The position numbers were made by a program, and so were the translations under genes. From positions 67,621 to 131,620 of the forward strand of contig NZ_LT556034.1 in the NCBI RefSeq assembly GCF_900079775.1: DNA of 64,000 bases, written 5' to 3'. Under the pieces are notes generated by a model. It saw nothing but the letters and a program-made list of their open reading frames with translations. It searched no databases and was not told the origin of the DNA. Below, in pieces: positions 54,528-63,445 of the stretch; position 1 is the stretch's first letter, and every line of letters starts with the position of its first letter. The stretch is from Leyella lascolaii. GTDB lineage: Bacteria; Bacteroidota; Bacteroidia; Bacteroidales; Bacteroidaceae.

Positions 54528-54659
54528 GGCAGTCCGAACGGTTTTTCTGACGATGCGGAAGAGCCTTTTCCGCGCTGCCGGAAAGCCTCTTTCATGGCGC
54601 AAGACATGCTTTTCCACAGTCCGGAACAGCCTCTTCAGGCATGCTGGAGAGCCTTTTTT
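54528..54659. repeat. 22-bp degenerate tandem array H (6 units)
   Basis: Units start at 54528, 54550, 54572, 54594, 54616 and 54638, all 22 bp, for example GCGCTGCCGGAAAGCCTCTT plus TC. The consensus is nearly that of array D, 40 kb away. It lies between the folP leader array and the A unit at 54788. The remaining sequence of 53899-55088 shows no gene. Confidence 0.8.
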
Positions 54660-54787
54660 TCACATTGAGAAAGTGAGAACCGGATGATTATACATATTTT
54701 TCCGACTTTTATTCACGTTTCAGCCACGTCGTCACTCTGTTTCAATAATTCCGTCTGTCAAAATATTTTACTTTCCTATATGCATGC

Positions 54788-54853
54788 TTGCATAAAACAA
54801 ACTGCGCCCGGCAATATGAGAGCAAGCTCCCATTGCGCCCACCGGCGTTGTTA
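54788..54853. repeat. Diverged type-A leader repeat upstream of the lipoprotein gene at 55089
   Basis: It is one 66-bp unit in the same orientation relative to its downstream gene as other copies. The arms have diverged together (AACAA with TTGTT instead of AGATAA with TTATCT). Its own -7 box is not conserved; a TATTTTTG box lies further on at 54981-54988. Confidence 0.6.
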
Positions 54854-55088
54854 TTTTTCACCCCGAATAACCCCGTGATGCGGAGCGCGTACATCCCCTT
54901 GCGGATGGCGGAAAGCAGCAACGGCATTACAATTTTAATAATATTCGGCTTTGGATATATATTTTTTGAATTATTTTATTTATTTTTGCACAGCGTTATT
55001 ACACACACTCCAGTTTATAGGAAATTTGGAATAGCGATACCAATAATTCTCTATAATATTCACATAAATCAAACATCAAAAGTTAACA

Positions 55089-56864
55089 ATGATTAAGAAA
55101 AACATTAATGTTTTAGCTGCCGTCGCTTTGATAGCGACAGGTGCTATCGTCGCCGGAGCGTGTTCCGACAGCGATTATGATTTCGACGAAATCGACAGCA
55201 CGGTAGGCATCGGCGGAGAACTTACCATTCCGGCAAGCACCACCGACACAATCAGACTGGAAGACGTGCTCGACCTCGACAACAGCGACTGCGTGACAGT
55301 GAAGGACAACGGCGACTACGTGTTCGAACAGCAGGGCGGAGAGATTGACGTAACGGAAATCAGAGTGGAAGGTTTCACCATTATGGAAAAACTGACAAGC
55401 GGACAGGCTTTCGTCATCGACCTTGAAAGCCTTGCCGGACAGAACGCCAAGGCGCGTGCAAACACACGTTTCTCAAACACACAGCGGATAAGACGCTTCA
55501 CCTACGACGGCCATTCGGACGACGTGGTGGACCTCACGCGCGTGAGCATCAACCCCGCCTCGATGGACCTGAGCGTGCAGTTCCCCGACGGACTGAGCGC
55601 CGTCATGCCCGTGATAGACAGGCTGCAGCTCTTCCTGCCGGGCTATATTGTCGTGACAGACGTGAGGGGCAACGGCAACGGAACGCTCTCGCACAGCGGT
55701 CCGGTCATCACTCTGACAGGCGTGAACACATCGCACGACCTATCGCTCACGGTGACGACAGACGAACTCGACTTCTCCGCGGGCAACATGGAGAACGGTG
55801 AGCTGAGCATAGAGAACGGAGACATAACCCTTACAGGAGACATAGACATGAGTCTGGACGCCACGCTCGACATCACAGGCGTGCCCTCGCAGACCCGCTT
55901 CGAGATAAACAACACGTTCAGTCTGGACACGTTCCGTCCGGTGTCGGCGTCGGGACGGTTCAACCCCTCAATCAATCTTAACAGTCTCGGAAACATAGAG
56001 ATAACCGGCATACCGGAGTTCCTGACCGACGGCGACGTGCGTGCCGACCTCGACAACCCGAGGATAATGGTGTCGATAGACAACACAATGAACGCCACGG
56101 GACTTGTTTCGGGCACCATCATCGCCACAAAGGACGGACACGAGAGTGCAAAAGTGACCGTGCCGCAGATGACCGTCCATCCGGCAACGACCACCCACAT
56201 ATGCATCTGCCGCAAGAAAACGGCGGAGATAGAGGCTGAGTATGGCAGCAACGCATATGAGGTGCCGGACCTCTCGACACTCATAGAGAAGATACCGGAC
56301 AACATATCCTTCGACGCGAAGGCGATGGCGGACAAGGACAGGGAAAGCGAGTTCATGCTCGACCACACCTATACCATCAAGCCGAGCTACACCGTGGAGG
56401 CTCCCATAGCGTTCGCGGAGAACGCCAGCATCGTGTATAAGGACTCGCTCGACGGATGGCACGAGGACCTGGAGGACTACGACCTGAGCGACGACGCAGC
56501 CGTATGCGTGACCGCAACGATAGAGAACCGCGTGCCGGCTTACCTCACACTGACAGCCACTCCCATCGACACGGAGGGCAACGACATCAGTTCTGACGTG
56601 AACGTGGAGGTTTCCAACACCGTCATAGCGTCGCCCGACGGGGAGAACTCGGCATATACGCCGCTCACGATAAACATCACCAAGAAGACGGCTGACGCCA
56701 TGAGAAAGATCGACGGTCTGCGTCTCACCATTCAGGGCAAGGCAAAATCGGACGACGGAACGGAAAGCGTGACGGGAAAGACGCTCAATGCGAAGAAGCA
56801 TTTCCTCATCGCACGCGACCTGAAAATAAAGATTACAGGCAAAGTGATAGCCGACTTCAATTAA
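55089..56864 (+). CDS. Large lipoprotein of unknown function
   Basis: This 591-residue protein has a lipoprotein signal (IVAGACSDSDYD, Cys25). The body is rich in Asp, Thr and beta-strand-like segments, with repeated stretches such as GNIEITGIPEFLTDGDVRAD and LTLTATPIDTEGNDISSDVN, suggesting stacked beta-sandwich domains. I recognise no catalytic motif. It is followed after 22 bases by a DUF5723-like barrel gene, and the pair is probably co-transcribed; the two products may work together at the outer membrane. A TATTTTTG box at 54981-54988 may be its -7 element. Confidence 0.75.
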   Translation: MIKKNINVLAAVALIATGAIVAGACSDSDYDFDEIDSTVGIGGELTIPASTTDTIRLEDVLDLDNSDCVTVKDNGDYVFEQQGGEIDVTEIRVEGFTIMEKLTSGQAFVIDLESLAGQNAKARANTRFSNTQRIRRFTYDGHSDDVVDLTRVSINPASMDLSVQFPDGLSAVMPVIDRLQLFLPGYIVVTDVRGNGNGTLSHSGPVITLTGVNTSHDLSLTVTTDELDFSAGNMENGELSIENGDITLTGDIDMSLDATLDITGVPSQTRFEINNTFSLDTFRPVSASGRFNPSINLNSLGNIEITGIPEFLTDGDVRADLDNPRIMVSIDNTMNATGLVSGTIIATKDGHESAKVTVPQMTVHPATTTHICICRKKTAEIEAEYGSNAYEVPDLSTLIEKIPDNISFDAKAMADKDRESEFMLDHTYTIKPSYTVEAPIAFAENASIVYKDSLDGWHEDLEDYDLSDDAAVCVTATIENRVPAYLTLTATPIDTEGNDISSDVNVEVSNTVIASPDGENSAYTPLTINITKKTADAMRKIDGLRLTIQGKAKSDDGTESVTGKTLNAKKHFLIARDLKIKITGKVIADFN

Positions 56865-56886
56865 CCAACAAACCAACGACAGAAAA

Positions 56887-58293
56887 ATGAAAACCATATA
56901 CAGAAACATCCTCACGGTGATAATCGTGATGACGGGATGCTGTGCCACGGCGCAGACCCTCAACTCGGCATACTTCACAGACGACTACAAGTACCGCCAC
57001 ATGCTCAACCCGGCGATGGGAAACGAGCAGGGCTACGTGTCGCTGCCGGCACTCGGAAACATCAGCATCAAGCTAAGCGGCAACTTCGGCTATCAGGATG
57101 TCATCATGCACAACCCCATGTATCCGTCGCAGAGCGGCAAGAAGATGACCACGTTCATGAATCCATACATATCCGCAAACGACGCTCTGAGCGGCTTCAG
57201 CAAAGGAAACAACCGCATAACGGGCGACATCGGGCTGACCATACTGTCGGCAGGATTCAAGGCTTTCGGCGGATACAACACCTTCGAGATAAACTCCAAG
57301 AGCACTGTGGGATTGTCGCTGCCGTACGGTCTGTTCGAGTTTGCCAAGAACATAGGCAACAAGACGTATGACATAGGCGACATAAACGCGCACGCGCAGT
57401 CGTATGCCGAGATAGCGCTCGGACACTCCCGGCAGATAAACGAGAAGCTCCGGGTGGGCGCGAAGGTGAAGGTGCTGGTGGGTCTGGCACGCGCCGACGT
57501 GAGAATGAAGAACATAAAGGCTGACCTTGCGGGCGAGGACAAGTGGTCGATATCGGGCGAGGCTGCGGCTGACGTGTCGATGAAAGGCTTCTCCTATGTC
57601 TCTGAGGAGAAGGAATATAATGTGGAAGGCAGCGGCACTTACGAATGCGTGAACGACGTCGACGTCGATGGCTTCGGCGTGGGAGGCTTCGGTATGGCTG
57701 TCGATCTGGGCGGAGTGTACGAGATAAACGACGACTGGACGGTCAGCGCGTCGGTTCTTGACCTCGGATTCATCAACTGGTCGAACGACATGGCAGCCGA
57801 GAACAGGTCGAAAAGCTTCATCTTCGACGGTTTCCACGACGTGTCGGTGACATCAGACCACGGTGAGGAGCTCGACGTGAAGGCTGACCGCTACGGAGAC
57901 CAGATGGCTGACTTCGCCAACCTCACGGACATGGGCGACAAGGGAGGACGCACCACCGGCATAGGAGCGACAATCAATCTGGGCGCGGAATACACACTGC
58001 CGGTATACCGGAAGGTGTCGTTCGGCGCGCTGTGGTCGTCGCGCATAAAAGGTCCCTATTCATGGACGGAAGGACGGCTGAGCGCGAACTACGCTCCGCT
58101 GAAGTGGCTCGACGGAGGCGTGAACTTCGCTGTGAACAGCTTCACGGCAAGCATGGGATGGGTGCTCAACATCCATCCAAAGGGCTACAACCTCTTCATC
58201 GGAATGGACCACATACTGGGCAAGACGAGCAAGGAGATGATTCCGCTCAGCTCAAACGCAAGCATCACTCTGGGAATGAACATCGCCTGGTAA
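56887..58293 (+). CDS. DUF5723-like outer-membrane protein
   Basis: This 468-residue protein has a signal peptide ending CCATAQ (about residue 23). Sequence patterns LNSAYFTDDYKYRHMLNPAM near the N terminus and many alternating amphipathic strands (GYQDVIMHNPMYP, LRVGAKVKVLVGLAR, VSASVLDLGFINW) match the FadL/PorV-like barrels called DUF5723 in Bacteroidetes. The final strand SNASITLGMNIAW ends in Trp as outer-membrane barrels often do. It is paired with the lipoprotein gene upstream. Substrate or partner unknown. Confidence 0.82.
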   Translation: MKTIYRNILTVIIVMTGCCATAQTLNSAYFTDDYKYRHMLNPAMGNEQGYVSLPALGNISIKLSGNFGYQDVIMHNPMYPSQSGKKMTTFMNPYISANDALSGFSKGNNRITGDIGLTILSAGFKAFGGYNTFEINSKSTVGLSLPYGLFEFAKNIGNKTYDIGDINAHAQSYAEIALGHSRQINEKLRVGAKVKVLVGLARADVRMKNIKADLAGEDKWSISGEAAADVSMKGFSYVSEEKEYNVEGSGTYECVNDVDVDGFGVGGFGMAVDLGGVYEINDDWTVSASVLDLGFINWSNDMAAENRSKSFIFDGFHDVSVTSDHGEELDVKADRYGDQMADFANLTDMGDKGGRTTGIGATINLGAEYTLPVYRKVSFGALWSSRIKGPYSWTEGRLSANYAPLKWLDGGVNFAVNSFTASMGWVLNIHPKGYNLFIGMDHILGKTSKEMIPLSSNASITLGMNIAW

Positions 58294-58308
58294 GCGGGCA
58301 CACATAGG

Positions 58309-58381
58309 AAAGCGGACACGCAAGGCTCTCCGTCACCGCCATAACGCGGCATATACGGGTCAGCCTGTGCGTGTCCGCTTT
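58309..58381 (+). terminator. Terminator after the DUF5723-like gene
   Basis: A 14-bp stem (58309-58322 with 58368-58381) with an inner GGCT/AGCC pair is followed by ATTTATATA. A smaller hairpin near 58417-58446 lies on the side of the convergent tricorn gene. Confidence 0.75.
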
Positions 58382-58451
58382 ATTTATATATGTGTGTCTG
58401 ACTTATTTATATATATCCGCAGGAGACCGGACGTCTCCATACGGATGCATA

Positions 58452-61400
58452 TCATTTCTTTATTGTCCCGAGCATAAGCCTCACAGCCTCCTCAAGCTGT
58501 TTGTCCTCGCCTCCGAGCTGTTGCTCCGGTGTGTTGTAAACCTCCACGTCCGGCTCCAGCTCCTGGTTCTCCAGATAGTGTCCCTGCATGTCTCTCACAC
58601 CCACCTGAGGTATTCCGAACACGAGCGAGGGGTCTATCTGGGTTTCCCACCACACCGCTGTCATGGTGCCGGGAACAGGCGCGCCCACGAGCTTTCCTAT
58701 GCCGAGAGTCTTGTAAACCCACGGGAAGCCGTGCGCGTTGGAGTAGTTGTCCTCGCAGACAAGCACGCATGAAGGCTTGCACCACTTGTTATACGGATCG
58801 CTGCCGATGTATTGTCCGCGCGGCGCAAACTGCTGATACTCCTTTCCGCTGAGCAGTGTGGCGAGGTCGTCGTGCAGCCATCCGCCGCCGTTATGGCGTG
58901 TGTCGACTATCACGGCTTCCTTGTTGCGGCAGCGGCCGAGCACCTCCGAGTAGACCTCACGGAAGCTCTCGCTGTCCATACCCTTCACATGCACATATCC
59001 TACCTTGCCTCCCGACAGCTCGTCCACCTTCTTACGGCAGTTCTCAACCCACCGTTTGTAGAGCAGATTGCGCTGCGCTCCGTAGCTGATAGCCTTCACC
59101 TGCTGCTCGAAACGCTTGCCTGTGGCAGGGTCGTATACAGCGAGCAGCACTTTCTTTCCGGCTTCTCCGGCAAGCAGCGGATAATAGTCCTCACCGGCTT
59201 TTATCTCCTTGTTGTTTATCTTCTCTACTATGCAGCCCGCCTTTATCTTCGAGTCTGCCCTGGTGAGCGGTCCTCCCGCTATCACCTCCACTATCTTCAA
59301 GCCGTCTCCCTCATACTTGTTGTCGTAGAAAGCACCGAGACATGCCGTCTGCTGCGCGGCTCCCGTGCCGCCGTAGCGTGCCCCTGTGTGTGAGCCGTTC
59401 AGCTCGCCGAGCATCTCCGAAAGCATCTCCTGGAAGTCGTAGTTGTTGTTGATGTAAGGCAGATAACGCGCGTACACATTCTTATATCCATCCCAGTCCA
59501 CACCGTGTATGTTCGGATCGTAGAACTTGTCTTTCACCTGCCGCCACACGTGATTGAATATATAGTCGCGCTCTTTTGCCGGACGCAGGTCGAACTCCGC
59601 CCTGAACGAGATGTTGCTCACCTTGTTTCCGGCGGTCTGTATCTTCTTCATCTGACCTCCGGTGCACAGATACAGGTTCTCGCCTTTCTTGTCCTGAATC
59701 ATGCTTCCGCCTCCTATGCCCTTTATTATGAGCTTTGTGGAGTTCTCGCGGAAGTTGCGTTCCCAAAGGTCGAAGCCTCCCTCGAAAGCCGCGCAGTAGT
59801 AAAGCTTGTCGCCCTTTGGCGTGAGCACGGCGTCGCCCATGCGCGATGAGTTTATCGTAAGACGCATTATCCTGTCGCGACGGTTGGCAAGATCGAAGAC
59901 AAGGTCTTTCTTCTTGTCGTCCTTCTTGTCCTTTTTGTCTTTCTTTTTCTTGCTGTCTTTCTTCTTGTCAGCGTCGTCCTTCTTGTCCGCGTCTCCGTCT
60001 TTCTTCTCGTCGGAATCCTTGTTCATCTCCTCCTCGAGGGCGAGTTCTTCCTTGTTAAGACGGAATTTGTCGTAGGCTTCGGCATCGAAGAACATGATGT
60101 AAGTGTCCGACTCGGCGCCCCAGCTGCCGTGACTGCGGTAACCGGCACGGTCGGACGACCATATCATAGCCTTTCCGTCGAGCACCCATTTGGGGTTGCC
60201 GTCGGTATATCCGCTCTCAGTCAGATTGGTCACCTCGCCGCTTCCGTCAGCCTTGACGAGCGCGATGTCGGTGTTGTTCCATCCTCCCACGCCTATATAA
60301 GAGGTGAGAAACCACTTGCTGTCGGGCGACCACTGGTAGTTCTGGTCACCGTCGCTGTATGAGTAATTGAACTTTCCGTCGAGCACAGTGCGCACTTTCC
60401 TGCTCTTGAGGTTTATCACACGCAGCGTGGTACGGTCTTCGAGGAACGCCACCTCCTTGCCGTCGGGCGAGTATTCAGGCTGGAACGACGGTTTGTCGGT
60501 CACGACAAGAGGCTCTTCCTTCAGCTCCTGCGCATAGGTGAAATACTTGTCTTCCTTGCGCACGAGGCTGCTCTGGTATATTCCCCATACACTGTCGCGC
60601 TCGGCGGAATATACGAGCGAGCGTCCGTCGGGGCTGAAGCTGATGTTGCGTTCCTGCTGCGGCGTGTTGGTGATCTGGCGTGTCGTCTCGTAGTCAACCG
60701 ACGTCACATACACGTCTCCGCGCACTATGAACGCCACCTCCTTGCCGTTCGGCGACACAGCCATGTCTGTGGCACCGCTTCTGAAGGTGCGGTTGAGCAC
60801 GTCGTTCTCAACCCGGTCGGTGACAATCTCCACCTTCACTTTCGACGGCTGTGCCCCTTCGCGCATGGTGTATATCTCTCCGTCGTAGCCGTAACACAGT
60901 GTTCCGTTGTCAGCGACAGTGAGAAACCTCACCGGATTCTTGGTGTGTTGTGTGACCTGGCTGTGGTTTCCGTCAGACAGACTGTATTTGTAGACATTGA
61001 AACTTCCGTTCTCCTCGCTCAGATAATAGAACGAATCACCGTCCGGCGCCCACACCGGATTACGGTCTTCACCCCGGAATGACGTCAGTTTCCTGTAAGA
61101 ACGGTTCTCTCCGAGAGTGCACATCCATATGTCGCGGGTGATGGACGACCGGTGATGCTTGCGCCAGTTGTCCTCATATCCCTTCATGTCGTGATAGAGA
61201 AGTCTGCCTCCCGACTTGTCCAGAGAGAGATTCTGCATGACCATCGACGAGAACATCACAGGTCTGCCGCCGCTTGTCGGCACGCTGTAAATCTGCGAGA
61301 ACTGACCTCCCGGAAACTGTATGTCCCTGTAGTCCTGCTGTATCGACGCGGAGAAAAGCACGTGCGTGCTGTCCGCGAACGTCTCCGGATACTCGTTGGC

Positions 61401-61721
61401 AGAATGTGTGGTGAGCCTCGTTGGGGCTCCTCCGTAACGGCTCATGATGAAAACGTCGAACCCGCCGTTGCGGTCTGACGCGAAAGCAATCTGCCTGCCG
61501 TCGGGCGACCATACCGGTCGCGTGTCGTGGGCAGGGTGTGTCGTGAGCTGTGTGGCGCGTCCGCCGTCTGCCGGAACGGTGAATATGTCACCGCAATAAG
61601 TGAACGCGATGGTCTTGCCATCGGGCGAAATGGCAGGATAGCGCATCCATAACGGACCGTCCTGAGCCTGTGCCGCCCCCGCCGCAAGCAGCACTGAAGC
61701 CATTAGTAAAAGTCTTTTCAT
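58452..61721 (-). CDS. Tricorn-type protease homologue (PD40 propeller plus PDZ and S41 peptidase)
   Basis: This 1,089-residue exported protein has a signal peptide ending GAAQAQ. Residues about 25-560 form WD40-like PD40 beta-propellers (YPAISPDGKTIAF, PVWSPDGRQIAFASD, ISFSPDGRSLVYS). A Lys/Asp-rich stretch near 595-625 is followed by a further propeller segment, a PDZ-like part (about 860-930) and an S41 peptidase core (VIVDTRHNGGGW, then EDNYSNAHGFPW with the candidate Ser, and GAPVPGTMTAVWWE). It probably degrades peptides in the periplasm. The charged stretch is unusual in length. Confidence 0.9.
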   Translation of the reverse strand: MKRLLLMASVLLAAGAAQAQDGPLWMRYPAISPDGKTIAFTYCGDIFTVPADGGRATQLTTHPAHDTRPVWSPDGRQIAFASDRNGGFDVFIMSRYGGAPTRLTTHSANEYPETFADSTHVLFSASIQQDYRDIQFPGGQFSQIYSVPTSGGRPVMFSSMVMQNLSLDKSGGRLLYHDMKGYEDNWRKHHRSSITRDIWMCTLGENRSYRKLTSFRGEDRNPVWAPDGDSFYYLSEENGSFNVYKYSLSDGNHSQVTQHTKNPVRFLTVADNGTLCYGYDGEIYTMREGAQPSKVKVEIVTDRVENDVLNRTFRSGATDMAVSPNGKEVAFIVRGDVYVTSVDYETTRQITNTPQQERNISFSPDGRSLVYSAERDSVWGIYQSSLVRKEDKYFTYAQELKEEPLVVTDKPSFQPEYSPDGKEVAFLEDRTTLRVINLKSRKVRTVLDGKFNYSYSDGDQNYQWSPDSKWFLTSYIGVGGWNNTDIALVKADGSGEVTNLTESGYTDGNPKWVLDGKAMIWSSDRAGYRSHGSWGAESDTYIMFFDAEAYDKFRLNKEELALEEEMNKDSDEKKDGDADKKDDADKKKDSKKKKDKKDKKDDKKKDLVFDLANRRDRIMRLTINSSRMGDAVLTPKGDKLYYCAAFEGGFDLWERNFRENSTKLIIKGIGGGSMIQDKKGENLYLCTGGQMKKIQTAGNKVSNISFRAEFDLRPAKERDYIFNHVWRQVKDKFYDPNIHGVDWDGYKNVYARYLPYINNNYDFQEMLSEMLGELNGSHTGARYGGTGAAQQTACLGAFYDNKYEGDGLKIVEVIAGGPLTRADSKIKAGCIVEKINNKEIKAGEDYYPLLAGEAGKKVLLAVYDPATGKRFEQQVKAISYGAQRNLLYKRWVENCRKKVDELSGGKVGYVHVKGMDSESFREVYSEVLGRCRNKEAVIVDTRHNGGGWLHDDLATLLSGKEYQQFAPRGQYIGSDPYNKWCKPSCVLVCEDNYSNAHGFPWVYKTLGIGKLVGAPVPGTMTAVWWETQIDPSLVFGIPQVGVRDMQGHYLENQELEPDVEVYNTPEQQLGGEDKQLEEAVRLMLGTIKK

Positions 61722-62109
61722 ACCATATGTTGTTTTGAATAGTGTTATTGCAATTACCGTCCGCCCTCGCTTAAAGGATTAGCATGATATACAGGCGCGG
61801 ACTTTCCGAAGCGTCACACCGGCTCTCCCGGCATGCAAGAGAATGATGTCAATTCATTCAAATATCAGCAAATTTACACATTTTTTTTAGTTTCCGACGT
61901 CATTGAAACCTATTTTTCAACATCACACAATCATAATGTCAGTCCACATCCACGCCTCCACCGACTCGTCCCCCGGCACGGGCAGCAGTGCGGAAGAGGG
62001 CGCGGAGACTCACGCTACGGCACCAATCATCGCACAAATGAGACTGCTCTGACAAGCGGACGGGACGAATTTGTTGTACCAAAAACGCGCGTAATCCGAA
62101 CATTTTGTG

Positions 62110-62117
62110 TAAGTTTG
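62110..62117 (+). promoter_or_regulatory. -7 box of the murF promoter
   Basis: TAAGTTTG lies 32 bases before the murF ATG. No TTTG sits at the ideal -33 distance. The gap 61722-62109 between the divergent tricorn and murF genes shows no gene and no clear repeat array. Confidence 0.45.
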
Positions 62118-62149
62118 CACCGCATTTTTTATATAATAACGTACAAGTC

Positions 62150-63445
62150 ATGGAAATAGAACATCTGTACAGACTATTCTCTGAACATCAGACTGTAACG
62201 ACCGACAGCCGCGACTGTCCCGAAGGCTCCATCTTCTTCGCCCTGAAGGGAGAGTCGTTCGACGGAAACAGGTTTGCCGAAACCGCCCTTCAGAAGGGCT
62301 GTTCCTATGCAGTGATAGACGAACCGGAGTATGCGCGCGACGAGAGATACATCGTCACGGACAACGCGCTCGCCACTCTCAAGCAGCTGGCACGCCACCA
62401 CCGCCGGCAGTTCGACATACCCGTGATAGGCATAACGGGCACAAACGGAAAGACAACGACCAAGGAACTCGTGGCTGCCGTGCTGTCGAAGAAGTACAAA
62501 GTGCTGTATACCGAGGGCAACTTCAATAACGACATCGGTGTGCCCAAGACTCTCCTGCGCCTGAGAAAGGAGCACGAGATAGCCGTGATAGAGATGGGCG
62601 CGAGCCATCCGGGCGACATCAAGACGCTCGTGGAGACCGTCGAGCCCGACTACGGACTGATAACCAACGTGGGGAAAGCCCATCTGCAGGGCTTCGGGTC
62701 GTTCGAGGGAGTGGTCAGGACAAAGGGAGAGCTGTACGACTTCCTGCGCCACCGCAACGGCTCGAAGGTGTTCATAGACGCCGCCAACAGACATCTGGCA
62801 GGCATATCGGGAGGTCTCGACCTCATAAAATACGCATGCGAGCCGATGGACGGACTGTATGTCGAGGGTGAGGTGACGTCGTGCGCGCCGCTGCTGTGCT
62901 TCAGATGGCGCGGCGGGGAAGGCGGTTGGCACGAGGTGGAGACGCACCTCATCGGCACCTACAACCTGTGCAACATGCTCGCCGCGGCAAGCATCGGACT
63001 GTATTTCGGTGTCGGCGACGATGCCGTAAGCGACGCTCTGGCGGGCTACATACCGAGCAACAACCGCTCACAGCTCGAGACCACGGAGCACAACAGGCTG
63101 ATCGTGGACGCCTACAACGCCAACCCTACGAGCATGGCGGCGGCGATAAAGAACTTCAGCGACATGCAGGTGAGCCGCAAGATGGCTATTCTGGGCGACA
63201 TGAGGGAGCTCGGCGACTCCTCGGAAGAGGAGCACCAGAAGGTGGCGGACATGCTGGAACACGCTGGCATAGACACCGTATGGCTCGTGGGAGAGGAGTT
63301 CGGCAAGACGCGATGCGCGTTCCGCAAGTTCGCAGATGCCGAGGAAGTGAAAGCCGAACTGAGAAAGAACATGCCCGAAGACCACTACATTCTTATAAAG
63401 GGAAGCAACGGAATGAAGCTCTATCAGCTTCCCGAACTGCTGTAG
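62150..63445 (+). CDS. murF: UDP-N-acetylmuramoyl-tripeptide--D-alanyl-D-alanine ligase
   Basis: 431 residues from the ATG at 62150 (MEIEHLYRLFSEHQ); an upstream in-frame ATG overlaps the promoter. It attaches the D-Ala-D-Ala made by Ddl to the peptidoglycan precursor in the cytoplasm. Motifs: DSRDCPEGSIFFALKGESFDG (UDP-substrate domain), ATP loop GITGTNGKTTTKEL (about residues 102-115), NFNNDIGVPKTLL, AHLQGFGSFEGV and DAYNANPTSM. Its last 22 bases overlap the end of the convergent MATE gene. Confidence 0.94.
   Translation: MEIEHLYRLFSEHQTVTTDSRDCPEGSIFFALKGESFDGNRFAETALQKGCSYAVIDEPEYARDERYIVTDNALATLKQLARHHRRQFDIPVIGITGTNGKTTTKELVAAVLSKKYKVLYTEGNFNNDIGVPKTLLRLRKEHEIAVIEMGASHPGDIKTLVETVEPDYGLITNVGKAHLQGFGSFEGVVRTKGELYDFLRHRNGSKVFIDAANRHLAGISGGLDLIKYACEPMDGLYVEGEVTSCAPLLCFRWRGGEGGWHEVETHLIGTYNLCNMLAAASIGLYFGVGDDAVSDALAGYIPSNNRSQLETTEHNRLIVDAYNANPTSMAAAIKNFSDMQVSRKMAILGDMRELGDSSEEEHQKVADMLEHAGIDTVWLVGEEFGKTRCAFRKFADAEEVKAELRKNMPEDHYILIKGSNGMKLYQLPELL

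Noticed and set aside
63424..63445. Functional overlap of murF and the MATE gene
   Set aside because: The 22-bp tail-to-tail overlap is real but of a common kind for convergent genes, with no sign of further meaning.
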